Notes under the pieces: generated by a model
What the model was told of the DNA's origin: nothing
What the model saw: the letters and a program-made list of their open reading frames with translations, nothing else
Database searches by the model: none
Program-made: the position numbers and the translations under genes
In this document: one piece after another, positions 1 through 8,836 of the stretch
Layout of the letters: each line of letters opens with the position of its first letter
Position numbering within the stretch: the stretch's first letter is position 1
DNA from: an uncultured Granulicella sp.
GTDB taxonomy: Bacteria; Acidobacteriota; Terriglobia; Terriglobales; Acidobacteriaceae
Direction: 5' to 3'
DNA: 36,834 nt
Assembly: GCA_937873145.1 (NCBI GenBank)
Contig: CALMVK010000034.1
Coordinates: 1 to 36,834 of the forward strand

Positions 1-377
1 CCCCCGGCTCCCCTACTAACCCCCGAGCCACCGGGTTCCGATGCATATACTCCACTTTCTCCTGCCGTTTCCCCGCGCTAAACACATGGAAGTCGTAGTA
101 CCGAGTCAACCAGAACGGCCGCTGCACCGACTGCACAGACACCGACAACTTCAGCGCCTGGATCGCCGTCGCCAGCAACACCTGCTTCGGTTCACTCACC
201 AGCAGAGGCACATGCTCCGGCATCAACCCATACCCGGCCACGGCAAACCCATATCGAACCCGCATCGTCTCGAGCGACCGTTCCCACAAATCCGACCGAA
301 CGCGTCCGCAAATACGGCTTTCTGCCAAAGCAGCTGAACGTCACAAAGTGAGAGTGAACCGTTTTCTGGTAGCGCAC
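1..377 (-). pseudogene. Decayed Y1/HUH (REP-associated tyrosine-type) transposase, truncated by window edge
   Basis: Minus strand reads VRYQKTVHSHFVTFSCFGRKPYLRTRSV, then after a frame change near 285-300 DLWERSLETMRVRYGFAVAGYGLMPEHVPLLVSEPKQVLLATAIQALKLSVSVQSVQRPFWLTRYYDFHVFSAGKRQEKVEYMHRNPVARGLVGEPG. This is the Y1_Tnp layout (MPEHVHLL..., YMHRNPV), but split over two frames and with HVH changed to HVP. Confidence 0.85.
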
Positions 378-444
378 CAGCTCGGAAATATCTCAACGAT
401 CCGCGGCCTGCGAGACGCGATCTTCTGCAATATCGTCCTAGCAC

Positions 445-786
445 TCACCGCTCGCCACGACGAAACTTCCCACACTCCACATACTCGTACGATCCAGATA
501 CCGCCCGGTCCACCGCATCCGCGATAGCCTGCAGATGCTCCTTGATGATGGGCCATTCCTGCGCTGAGAGCGTCACACGGGCGAGCGTTTGCCGGCTAAG
601 ATTCAGCTGGTACTCGATCCCTCGATCGCCCGTCACCAGCACTTCGAAGCCATCCCGCTCCGCCGCCTCGATCAAGCGCCCATTCTTCAGCGAAGAATAA
701 CCCGCATAGCTCGCCGTAACCACAGTATGGCCGGGCAGATGATGTCTCAGCAGATGTGGAAGATCTTCATCGAGCAGTACTTTTAC
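445..786 (-). CDS. DUF5615-type PIN-like toxin (start codon unclear)
   Basis: Reading through gives (V)KVLLDEDLPHLLRHHLPGHTVVTASYAGYSSLKNGRLIEAAERDGFEVLVTGDRGIEYQLNLS..., a typical DUF5615 N-terminus (LLDEDLP; LVTGDRG). The expected start position is GTA. The listed ORF begins at an internal GTG at 723. Confidence 0.7.
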   Translation of the reverse strand, partial: VKVLLDEDLPHLLRHHLPGHTVVTASYAGYSSLKNGRLIEAAERDGFEVLVTGDRGIEYQLNLSRQTLARVTLSAQEWPIIKEHLQAIADAVDRAVSGSYEYVECGKFRRGER

Positions 787-1004
787 GACGCGCGCTGCAT
801 CCTCTGCAAGTCGGCAAACGCCAACAATCTTTCAATTTTGCCCAAAGATACCCCTGGATAGTTCTCGGCAATCTCAGCAACTTGAGACCCAGCAAGGAAG
901 TTGGTGATAATTACATCGGCCGGCACCCGAGTCCCCGCCACCAGCGGAACGCCTGACATTTTTCCTGCGACCACCTCGACCAGCTCGCACCCAGTCCAGT
1001 CCAT
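783..1004 (-). CDS. DUF433 family antitoxin-like protein
   Basis: MDWTGCELVEVVAGKMSGVPLVAGTRVPADVIITNFLAGSQVAEIAENYPGVSLGKIERLLAFADLQ matches DUF433 (G.P...GTR.P...I......G.....I...YP.......I). Immediately upstream of the DUF5615-like gene. Confidence 0.8.
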   Translation of the reverse strand: MDWTGCELVEVVAGKMSGVPLVAGTRVPADVIITNFLAGSQVAEIAENYPGVSLGKIERLLAFADLQRMQRAS

Positions 1005-1039
1005 ACCATGCCTCGCATTGATCGTATAACAACAACTAG

Positions 1040-1300
1040 ATGTCCTTGAAACTGCCCTATCAGAGCACCAACCCAAACACCGGCGTCCTCAACTACGAGA
1101 TCCTCGGCTCGACTCTTATTCTCGAGTTCCAGCACTCCAAACATCGCTACGTCTACGGACCGACCTCCCCGGGTGCACGCCAGGTAGACAAAATGATCAA
1201 ACTCGCCCGCGCCGGCAAGGGCCTCTCGACCTATATCGTTCAGCACGTCGAGTCGTACCAGGCTAAACTTCCGCTCTTCGAGCCACCGTCCGCACTTTAG
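1040..1300 (+). CDS. Small hypothetical protein, possibly KTSC-like
   Basis: 86-aa ORF; YEILGSTLILEFQHSKHRYVYG...LARAGKGLSTYIVQHV weakly resembles KTSC-domain proteins. Confidence 0.45.
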   Translation: MSLKLPYQSTNPNTGVLNYEILGSTLILEFQHSKHRYVYGPTSPGARQVDKMIKLARAGKGLSTYIVQHVESYQAKLPLFEPPSAL

Positions 1301-1323
1301 CCATCCCCGACGCAGTTACCCCT

Positions 1324-2748
1324 CTAACAGATCTCCTCCAAACTCTTCTGCTCCGCCGCCACCCCCCAGATCGCCTGCACAATTCCCGCTAGGACCATGA
1401 CCGCCGCGCTTACCAAGAAACCGTAGAAGATGGGCTGCCGCGTCTCTTTGGTTAGCAGCGCGCCAAAGATTACCGGTCCCAGCACGCCCGCCAGCAGAGT
1501 TCCCACTGCATAGAAGATGGCGATCGCCGAGGCTCGCACCGACTGCGGGAACAACTCGGACGTCGTCAGGTAGGCCGAGCCGCCGGCTGAAGCCGCAAAG
1601 AAGAAACTTGCCGCCCACCAGCTCGCCTGGCCGACCACCGAGAGCCGTCCGTGCAGAAAAAGCACATCCGACACCGCAAAGACCAGACCCGTCAAGATGA
1701 AGTTCAGCGAGATCATCGTCCGCCGGCCTACCGTGTCGAAGAGCCGGCTCAGCAGCACGGGGCCGATGAAGTTCGTCAACGCCAGCGGCAGAAACAAGAC
1801 TCCTGCATGCGCCGCCGAGACCCCGTAAAACCGCAGCAGCACCAACGTGCTTGAAAAAAACACCGAGTTGTAGAAGAAAGACTGTGCCATGGTGAGCACC
1901 AGGCACAGCGCCGCACGGCCCCGATAGCGCGGCGTAAACAGCACGCCCAGCCTGTGGAACGTGCCCTCTCGCGCATAGCGCATGGACACGGTATGCTCCA
2001 CGGGAGCAAGGTCCGGATGCTGCAGGCGCACGTGCGCCTCGATCTCATCTACCACCGCAGCGGCCTCCGCATGGCGGCCATGGGTGAGCAGCCACCGCGG
2101 AGACTCCGGGATGTGGCGCCGCGCAAAGATGACCACCGCGGCAATCGGAAGCCCGGACAAGAATGCAAAGCGCCATCCGAGGCGCAGTCCGAAGACCGCC
2201 GGCGAGAGAAAGCCAACCGCCACCAGCGATCCGAGAATGACCCCGATCCAAAAGGTGGAGCCGATGATCAGGTTCGCAGCCCCGCGCATCCGGGCCGGAA
2301 TCAGCTCGTCGATGGCCGAGTTGATGGCCGTATACTCCCCGCCGATGCCCGCACCTGTCAGCAGGCGGCACAGGGTGAAGGTGGCCAGGTTCCAGGAGAG
2401 CGCGGTCGCCGCCGTCGAGCAGACGTACACCGCCAGGGTCACCGTAAAGAGCGTCTTGCGCCCAAACCGATCCGCCAGATACCCGAACAGCAACGCACCC
2501 AGCACCGTGCCCAGCAGATACCCGGTCGACGTAATGCCCAGCTGCGCGTCGGTGAAGTGCAACGTCGACGAGCTCTTCAGCGCGCCCGAAAGCGACCCGC
2601 CTACCCCTCCTTCCAAACCATCGAGAAGGAACGTAATCCCCAGCGCCGTGACCATGCGCAGATGCCATCGCGACCATGGAAGCCGATCGAGCCGCGGCGG
2701 AAGATCGGTTTCAAATTCAGCCGGCGCAGTGGACGTTGCTGTCGCCAT
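1324..2748 (-). CDS. MFS transporter (sugar porter-like)
   Basis: Multi-TM protein with GYLADRFGRKTLF, IPESPRWLLTHGR and DTVGRRTM. Start chosen at MATATSTAPAEFETD rather than the longer ORF start at 3036. Confidence 0.9.
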   Translation of the reverse strand: MATATSTAPAEFETDLPPRLDRLPWSRWHLRMVTALGITFLLDGLEGGVGGSLSGALKSSSTLHFTDAQLGITSTGYLLGTVLGALLFGYLADRFGRKTLFTVTLAVYVCSTAATALSWNLATFTLCRLLTGAGIGGEYTAINSAIDELIPARMRGAANLIIGSTFWIGVILGSLVAVGFLSPAVFGLRLGWRFAFLSGLPIAAVVIFARRHIPESPRWLLTHGRHAEAAAVVDEIEAHVRLQHPDLAPVEHTVSMRYAREGTFHRLGVLFTPRYRGRAALCLVLTMAQSFFYNSVFFSSTLVLLRFYGVSAAHAGVLFLPLALTNFIGPVLLSRLFDTVGRRTMISLNFILTGLVFAVSDVLFLHGRLSVVGQASWWAASFFFAASAGGSAYLTTSELFPQSVRASAIAIFYAVGTLLAGVLGPVIFGALLTKETRQPIFYGFLVSAAVMVLAGIVQAIWGVAAEQKSLEEIC

Positions 2749-2801
2749 TGGAACCCTCCGCGATCGTTCTCTCTCGGCAGTGCACCTGCAGTCAGGTTTA
2801 G

Positions 2802-3242
2802 TCAGTAGCGGGAGACAAGCCACACACCGCCTACCATCAACAGGCCGCCGAGAATACGAAGCGGGGAGGCCGTGTGCTGCTTGAAGCCGATCCAGCCCAT
2901 CTGGTCCAACAGAATACTTACCAGGATCGAAGCTGTTAGGCTCAACCCGGTGAACATGCCTGAGCCAAGCCTTTGCGCGAACATCAGCGCGGCGAGCGTG
3001 GTGACGATCGACAGCGCACCCCCGACCCACGCCCACCAGGGGGCGGAAACCACAGCTTCATGCGCGGGAAGCTGTTGCCGGAAGGCCGCCTGGATCAGCA
3101 GAATGGCCGCAAGTCCACTCAGATAAACCCACACCGTCGTCCAGATTGGCTGCTGCCAGTGCTTGTACAATTCAGCATTGGTTCCCTGCAAAGGGGCCAG
3201 AGCGCCCGTGCCGACGGCGATGAGAATGACAATCCACTGCAT
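2802..3242 (-). CDS. DMT family transporter (YdcZ/DUF606-like)
   Basis: 146-aa, four-TM-like protein MQWIVILIAVGTGALAPLQGTNAELYKHW...GGLLMVGGVWLVSRY. Confidence 0.75.
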   Translation of the reverse strand: MQWIVILIAVGTGALAPLQGTNAELYKHWQQPIWTTVWVYLSGLAAILLIQAAFRQQLPAHEAVVSAPWWAWVGGALSIVTTLAALMFAQRLGSGMFTGLSLTASILVSILLDQMGWIGFKQHTASPLRILGGLLMVGGVWLVSRY

Positions 3243-3410
3243 GTACTCCTTTTACTCCGTGGAGTCTTCCGAAAGGGTGGAGTTTGTACAAATCATGCAT
3301 AAAAGCCCTGTCTTTTCAGCCGCTGAAAGCTTTTCGAGGTCCTTGAAGCCATAAAATGCAATCGTTGCCACAGGAGCAGGGCGCGATCGGACTCCTAACC
3401 CATTCTGGGG

Positions 3411-5264
3411 ATGGTTTCACCGGCGCGAGTGTCTGTAGAATCGACCCGTACCGTCCCAGGAGATCGCTTGCCAGGCTCCAGCAACACTCTCACGCTCGCC
3501 CTGCTCTCAGCGGCAATGCTCGCGAACTGTACCGCTTCCGCTCAGAAGCTCAGCAAGGAAGAGAAGGCGCGGCAAAGAAACACCAGTGTGCAAAGGCCGT
3601 TGACCACCGCCCAAAGCGCGCTGATCGATCAGGCCGTCGTCCAGGAAAAATCGATCACTCAGATCCTCAAGGATCGCAAGCCCATGGTCGAGACCTACAT
3701 TCAGACCATGCGCCCCGATCCCGTGATGCGCGAGGTTCCCGACGCCGACCTCCATTTTCTAGGCCGTCTTCAGCTCGACCGAACCATCAACGTCGAAAAC
3801 TACCAGCAGGATAAAGCCAACGCAAACAGCAAGCTGAACAAGAAACACGGCCTGATCAAGGACTCGATGGAGGTCGTCTCCGGCCTCGCCGGACATGCGC
3901 ACTACAGCTTCAGCCAAGCCGGCTTTGCGCAGATGCTGCTTATCGATCTGAACGACTTCGACCGCCAGCACTATAACTTCTTCTTCGTGCGCCAGGACTT
4001 CCTCGGCGCCGTTCCCACCTCCGTCTTCGACGTAGTTCCCGCCCTTGAAAACTCCGCCGGCCGCTTCTTCGGCCGCGTCTGGATCGAGACCGCCCACGGC
4101 AACATCGTGCGCATCAATGGCGAGTACGCCGGCGCCCAGAAAACTTACCACGAGTATCCCCACTTCGACAGCTGGCGCACCAACGTCCAGCCCGGCGTCT
4201 GGCTGCCCACCAGCACCTACATCGAAGACATCGACCCCAAGAGCAAGACCACGACACTCAGCTTCAAGGCCAGCAACCAGGTCTGGGGCTACGCCCTGAA
4301 GCTGCCGAGCGAGATTGAAAACACCTCCATCGAGGTAGAAAACGCCACCGACCTCTCCAGCTCGGCCCAGGATCAGGGACCGCTCGCGGCCCAGCGCGCC
4401 CTCTCCCGGCAAGCCGAAGACAACGTCCTCGACCGGCTCTTCCAGGCCGGCCTGCTGGACGCACCCAGCGAGTTCGACAAGACCCTCGCGACTTTGGCCA
4501 ACAACATTCTTGCCTACAATCAGGCTGCCGTCGCCTTCCCCATCCGCGTTCGTACCCTCTTGACAGAGCCGCTCGAGTCCTTTGCCGTCGGCAATACAAT
4601 TGTGCTCTCAAAGGGCTTGATCGATACCTCTGCGATCCTCAGCGCCGATGGAGATCAGCAGCTCGGCAACCTGAACGCGCTGCTTGCCTTCCAGCTCGCG
4701 CACATCCTCTCCGGCCACCGGCTCGACACTCAATATGCCTTCAACGCCCGCCTTATGTTTCCGGACAACATGACCTTTCGGCGAATTCCCATGCACCACA
4801 CCGATGCCGACAACGCCGAAGCCGCCATCAAAGCGCTCGAATTGCTGCACCCCAAAGAACTTGCCGCCAGCCAGCAATGCCTGGGGATCTACCTTCAGCA
4901 ACTGCAGGCGCGCATCCAGCATCTGCCCACCCTGACGCAGCCGCTGATCGGCGACGGGCTCGTCAAAAGCGATACGGACCCAACCTTCTGGCTCGCCCCC
5001 TTGATGGCAAGGAGCGGCAAGCTCGCAGTGCAGGATCTCAACCAGCAAGCGGCAGTTCCGCTATCGAGCTTTCTGACCTTCGATCCCTGGACCGACCAGC
5101 TACTCGCTCTCCACGCTACGCTGCAACCTATTCTGAATGCCAGCGACAAGATGCCCTTCGAGGTGATGCCCGTCTATCTCAAGCTGGCTTACTTCCACGG
5201 CTCTGCCCCGGCCGCCGGCACCGCTTTCAATCCTGCCACGGCGGTGCAGCAACCGATGCCCTAA
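3411..5264 (+). CDS. Secreted M48-like protein with degenerate active-site motif
   Basis: Signal peptide-like LALLSAAMLANCTASAQ. AVGNTIVLSKGLIDT...LNALLAFQLAHILSGHRLD resembles the M48 peptidase core, but HExxH reads FQLAH. Confidence 0.6.
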   Translation: MVSPARVSVESTRTVPGDRLPGSSNTLTLALLSAAMLANCTASAQKLSKEEKARQRNTSVQRPLTTAQSALIDQAVVQEKSITQILKDRKPMVETYIQTMRPDPVMREVPDADLHFLGRLQLDRTINVENYQQDKANANSKLNKKHGLIKDSMEVVSGLAGHAHYSFSQAGFAQMLLIDLNDFDRQHYNFFFVRQDFLGAVPTSVFDVVPALENSAGRFFGRVWIETAHGNIVRINGEYAGAQKTYHEYPHFDSWRTNVQPGVWLPTSTYIEDIDPKSKTTTLSFKASNQVWGYALKLPSEIENTSIEVENATDLSSSAQDQGPLAAQRALSRQAEDNVLDRLFQAGLLDAPSEFDKTLATLANNILAYNQAAVAFPIRVRTLLTEPLESFAVGNTIVLSKGLIDTSAILSADGDQQLGNLNALLAFQLAHILSGHRLDTQYAFNARLMFPDNMTFRRIPMHHTDADNAEAAIKALELLHPKELAASQQCLGIYLQQLQARIQHLPTLTQPLIGDGLVKSDTDPTFWLAPLMARSGKLAVQDLNQQAAVPLSSFLTFDPWTDQLLALHATLQPILNASDKMPFEVMPVYLKLAYFHGSAPAAGTAFNPATAVQQPMP

Positions 5265-5337
5265 GCTTTGCTGGTCCAGGTGGCGGCTCCAGCGTCGTGT
5301 ATAAACTCAGCATCGCACTTTTGAAAAAGCACACCTC

Positions 5338-6543
5338 ATGAAAGCTCCTCCACAGCTTCAATCCAATGCTTCCGTGCATCTCGACGCTCTTCGCGGAGCT
5401 GCCGCTCTGGTGGTCTTCCTTGGCCATGGAAGGCCTCTCTTTCTTAGCTCGCGCATGATTGCCCGCAGTACACCGCCGGTTGGCGCTGCGGTTTCCCCGA
5501 TAGGAACCCTGCCTCGCACGACGCTCGGCCACGAAGCGGTCGTTATCTTTTTTGTCCTGAGCGGCTACTTCGTCGGAGGAAGCGTGATTCGCGGTGTACG
5601 CCGGGGGACCTTTGCCTGGACACGCTATCTTCTGGATCGGCTGAGCCGCCTTTGGGTTGTACTGATCCCCGCCCTGCTGCTCGGGCTGGCACTCGATCGC
5701 GGAGGGATGCATCTTTGGGGCGCGCTTGCCGGCTCGCTGTACACCTCTCCTCCTGGCTCCCTGGTTTTTCCCGGGCTGGCTGCGCGTCTTGGGCCGCTCA
5801 CCCTGCTCGGAAACATCTTCTTTCTTCAATTTAGCGGTATTGAGCCTTTTGGCACCAACGTCGCTCTCTGGAGTCTTGCCTGTGAGTTTTGGTACTACCT
5901 TTTCTTCCCACTGATGTTAACCGCTCTGCTTACGACACGTTCCCTTACCTCCAGGCTCACCTCTGTTCTTCTTTTCGCTCTGCTCCTTGTTGTCTGCGGC
6001 AAGGGAGTCGCCATCTATTTTCCGCTTTGGCTTGCTGGGTGTCTTGTCGCGGTGCTGCCCACCAAACTTCCACGTTGGCAGCAACGTCCGGCGGTGGCGA
6101 TACTCAGCGTACTCCTGCTCGCAACCTGTGCGTGCTGCCTGAAGTTTGCTGTTCCGAGCTACGTTGCCGACCTCGCGATCGCTTGCATCTTCTCGGTCCT
6201 GCTTTGGATTATTTTGCAAAATCCGCGAACGACCCTCAGTCCCATCTACGCGTTTCTCGCCAAGTCCATGGCCAAGATGTCCTATACGCTTTATGCGGTG
6301 CACGTGCCCTTGCTGGTGTTTTTCTGCGCGCTTCTCTCGCCGGTCTGGCATCCGCAACGGCTTTCCACTTCTCTGCTCAAAGAAGTAGCCGCCGTCTACC
6401 TTGTCACATTCCTTGTGGCTACCCTGATGTACCTGCTCTTTGAGAGAAACACGAGCGTACTACGCGGCTGGCTTCGCACCACGTTTGAAGTACCTGGAAC
6501 CGAGTCTTCCGCCGTCGCACCGCGCGCTCACTTGATCCGATGA
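5338..6543 (+). CDS. Acyltransferase 3 family (OafA/YrhL-like) membrane protein
   Basis: HLDALRGAAALVVFLGHGRPLF near the N-terminus, EAVVIFFVLSGYFVGGSVIRG, WSLACEFWYYLFFPL; many TM segments. Confidence 0.9.
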   Translation: MKAPPQLQSNASVHLDALRGAAALVVFLGHGRPLFLSSRMIARSTPPVGAAVSPIGTLPRTTLGHEAVVIFFVLSGYFVGGSVIRGVRRGTFAWTRYLLDRLSRLWVVLIPALLLGLALDRGGMHLWGALAGSLYTSPPGSLVFPGLAARLGPLTLLGNIFFLQFSGIEPFGTNVALWSLACEFWYYLFFPLMLTALLTTRSLTSRLTSVLLFALLLVVCGKGVAIYFPLWLAGCLVAVLPTKLPRWQQRPAVAILSVLLLATCACCLKFAVPSYVADLAIACIFSVLLWIILQNPRTTLSPIYAFLAKSMAKMSYTLYAVHVPLLVFFCALLSPVWHPQRLSTSLLKEVAAVYLVTFLVATLMYLLFERNTSVLRGWLRTTFEVPGTESSAVAPRAHLIR

Positions 6544-6576
6544 CGTACAAACGTACTTAGTCTCGTCCGTACAAAC

Positions 6577-6607
6577 AAAGGCGCTCTCCTCTCGGGAGAG
6601 CGCTTTT
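6577..6607. terminator. Possible bidirectional intrinsic terminator
   Basis: GCGCTCTCC-(loop)-GGAGAGCGC stem followed by TTTT, lying between the convergent acyltransferase (+) and FecR (-) genes. Confidence 0.7.
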
Positions 6608-6623
6608 GCCTCAGAGATGCAAT

Positions 6624-7514
6624 TTATCGCCTTCCGCCGCCACCACCATGAAAGCCGCCGCCGAATCCGCCGCCACGAAAGCCACCAAATCCGCCGCCAT
6701 AACCGTATCCGCCGCGGAATCCGTAACCGCCATAGAAGTAGCCCGGGGAGTAAAAACCAAAACCGAACGGACTGTAAAAGAGGCCGTCCCCTGGGAACCA
6801 GGTGTACCCATAGAGACCAGGAGACCATGCCCAGCCTGGATACAGTCCGCCACCTGCGTACTCACTTCCGTAAGAGGCATTTGCCTCGCCCAAATACTGG
6901 GATCGCAGCGAACTCCAGTCGTACAGGTTATCCTCTGACGTTCTTTTATCGAAGCTTGTCGCCTTGAATGCCGTACCGTTCAGAGCCAGCTCATGACCAC
7001 CCTTGACGTTCACCCACTTGCTAGCATCGTTAGATTCAGATACCGCGGCTTTACCGTCAAAAACCTTCAGTTCGCTTTGGTTTTCATTTAGCTCATACAA
7101 TCCACGACGGATCAGCTCTACCTGCGCGCCGCCGCTTCCGTTCGGTATATCCACCTGGAGATGGTTGGCGTTTAGGATCTGGTTTACCTCGATCTCCGCC
7201 CGGCCGCGCTCAAGCGCTACTTCGGTATGGGTCAGGTCCGGCGAAACCATCTTGACGACGCTGTTATTGTCTAACCGCAAAAACACGCCCGGCGTCAGCA
7301 GCATTTCAGCTTTACCGTTGCCCGTGGAAAGCAGCTGACCGGCATCGACTTCTGTGTGGCCGATAGAAGCGCGGGAGAGTTCGGTCCCGTTCACCGCGGC
7401 CTGTCCTTCTACGTAATTGATCGTTCCTGGTCGGGCTGGGTTCGTGCCTTGCGAAAAAGCTGGCGTGAACAGAGTCGCCAGGGAAAGTACTGGAAGTACC
7501 CTCAACCTGAACAT
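6624..7514 (-). CDS. FecR-domain protein with Gly/Tyr/Phe-rich C-terminal tail
   Basis: Signal peptide; INYVEGQAAVNG...GQLLSTGNGKAEMLLTPGVFLRLDNNSVVKMVS...VALERGRAEIEV is FecR-like. C-terminus is GGYGFRGGYGYGGGFGGFRGGGFGGGFHGGGGGRR. Confidence 0.8.
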   Translation of the reverse strand: MFRLRVLPVLSLATLFTPAFSQGTNPARPGTINYVEGQAAVNGTELSRASIGHTEVDAGQLLSTGNGKAEMLLTPGVFLRLDNNSVVKMVSPDLTHTEVALERGRAEIEVNQILNANHLQVDIPNGSGGAQVELIRRGLYELNENQSELKVFDGKAAVSESNDASKWVNVKGGHELALNGTAFKATSFDKRTSEDNLYDWSSLRSQYLGEANASYGSEYAGGGLYPGWAWSPGLYGYTWFPGDGLFYSPFGFGFYSPGYFYGGYGFRGGYGYGGGFGGFRGGGFGGGFHGGGGGRR

Positions 7515-7859
7515 GTCTGATAGATCCTCTGTTTACTCAGATGTAACATTGGCAGAAAAGTCGCGGTGCGGCTCGCCGCTGGACATCCCCCTTTTACAGT
7601 CCGGCATCCCCGTTCGGTACAGCAGGTGACACAGAGGTCGCAGCCCTCCCCGCCAAAGTGCTACAGCGTTTCCCGTCTGTCGTTGCTACTTTGGAAATGC
7701 GCGAGATACCGGGTCCGTCGAACTCTAACCCAAATCAACTGCGTGTTTTAAGAAAGTTGGGCCTTTGCTGCAACTGCCTGTCAGGAGCACGCCGCAACCA
7801 CGGCGGACTCCCACAGGGTTGATGTCCTTCTTGTTCTGTGATCGATCGACTCCACAACG

Positions 7860-7885
7860 GCCGCGAGTATGCCAGTACTCGCGGC
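7860..7885 (-). terminator. Hairpin downstream of the sugar isomerase gene, possible terminator
   Basis: GCCGCGAGTA-TGCCAG-TACTCGCGGC: 10-bp perfect stem, 6-nt loop, just beyond the stop at 7896. No clear U-tract. Confidence 0.45.
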
Positions 7886-7895
7886 TCATGTCCGT

Positions 7896-8771
7896 TCAGG
7901 CCTTTACGCCCATCCCTGCCAGGACACCGCGCATGTATGCGAAGCTCTCAATGACGCCAGGCATCGGATCGTTCTCCTGGATCTCGTACTCAAGGTCGAC
8001 AGAGCCTTTGTACTGCATGTCGATCAGTTGCTGAAAGATCCCCTTTACCGGCATCAAGCCTTGCCCAACAGCGACCTGGCTATCTTTTGCGGTTGCACTG
8101 GTCAGGTCTTTCATGTGCATATCAAACAGCCGCGGTCCAGTCGCCTTGATTGCCTGGACGACATCGTCGCCGGCGCGCATGCTGTGACCTACATCGATGC
8201 AGCAGCCGATACGCGGATCCATGTTCTTGACCACCTTCAGTACGTCGTAGGGCGAATGCCAGATCTTGTCTTCCGGGCCGTGATTATGGATCGCCAGCCG
8301 GATGTCGTACTCCTTTACAAATCTCTCAATCCGGGGCAACACCTCCGGCGCTGGATCTCCGGCCACAATTACGTTTACACCGGCGCGCTTCGCGTACTCA
8401 AACCTCGCGCGGATGTCTGCGTCTTCGTCCTTGGGAAAGTAGATCGTTCCCACCGCCGTCACGCGAATGCCGGCTGCCTTGTACGCATCGACCGCCGCCT
8501 GTTCCGCCTCCGGGGAGGTCGAGGGCAGATGGTCCTGGATGTCCTTGCAGTTGATGTTCGTCAGCCGCAGCTGCTTCATGTCTGTAATCACCTGCGCGCG
8601 ATTAAAGTTGCGCAGGGTGTAGCTTGCGAGTCCCAATCGCACGGGGCCAGGCCCGAGGTCGCCCGTCTGTGCTGCTTGCATCCGCTCCGTGTACACTTCC
8701 GGAACCCATCCAGCCACTGCCACCCACGCAGCGCTACGAAGAAACGTTCGCCGACTTCTGAAAAGATCCAT
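7896..8771 (-). CDS. Sugar phosphate isomerase/epimerase (xylose isomerase-like TIM barrel), Tat-type signal
   Basis: SRRTFLRSAAWVAVAGW twin-arginine leader; LGLASYTLRNF...IAIHNHG-like LAIHNHGPEDKIWHSPYDVLK...CCIDVGHSMRAGDDVVQAIK...DLEYEIQENDP. Confidence 0.85.
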   Translation of the reverse strand: MDLFRSRRTFLRSAAWVAVAGWVPEVYTERMQAAQTGDLGPGPVRLGLASYTLRNFNRAQVITDMKQLRLTNINCKDIQDHLPSTSPEAEQAAVDAYKAAGIRVTAVGTIYFPKDEDADIRARFEYAKRAGVNVIVAGDPAPEVLPRIERFVKEYDIRLAIHNHGPEDKIWHSPYDVLKVVKNMDPRIGCCIDVGHSMRAGDDVVQAIKATGPRLFDMHMKDLTSATAKDSQVAVGQGLMPVKGIFQQLIDMQYKGSVDLEYEIQENDPMPGVIESFAYMRGVLAGMGVKA

Positions 8772-8836
8772 CGCGAAAGAGCTTATCAGCGCCTACTCCT
8801 TTGCGTCTCACGCGCTTCTGAGAAAATAAGAATGTT

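Noticed and set aside
1954-2884. 284- and 300-aa plus-strand ORFs opposite the MFS gene
   Set aside because: Arg/Pro-rich shadow ORFs with no recognisable domain.
3759-4412. 217-aa minus-strand ORF opposite the M48-like gene
   Set aside because: Gly/Val-rich shadow translation without motifs.
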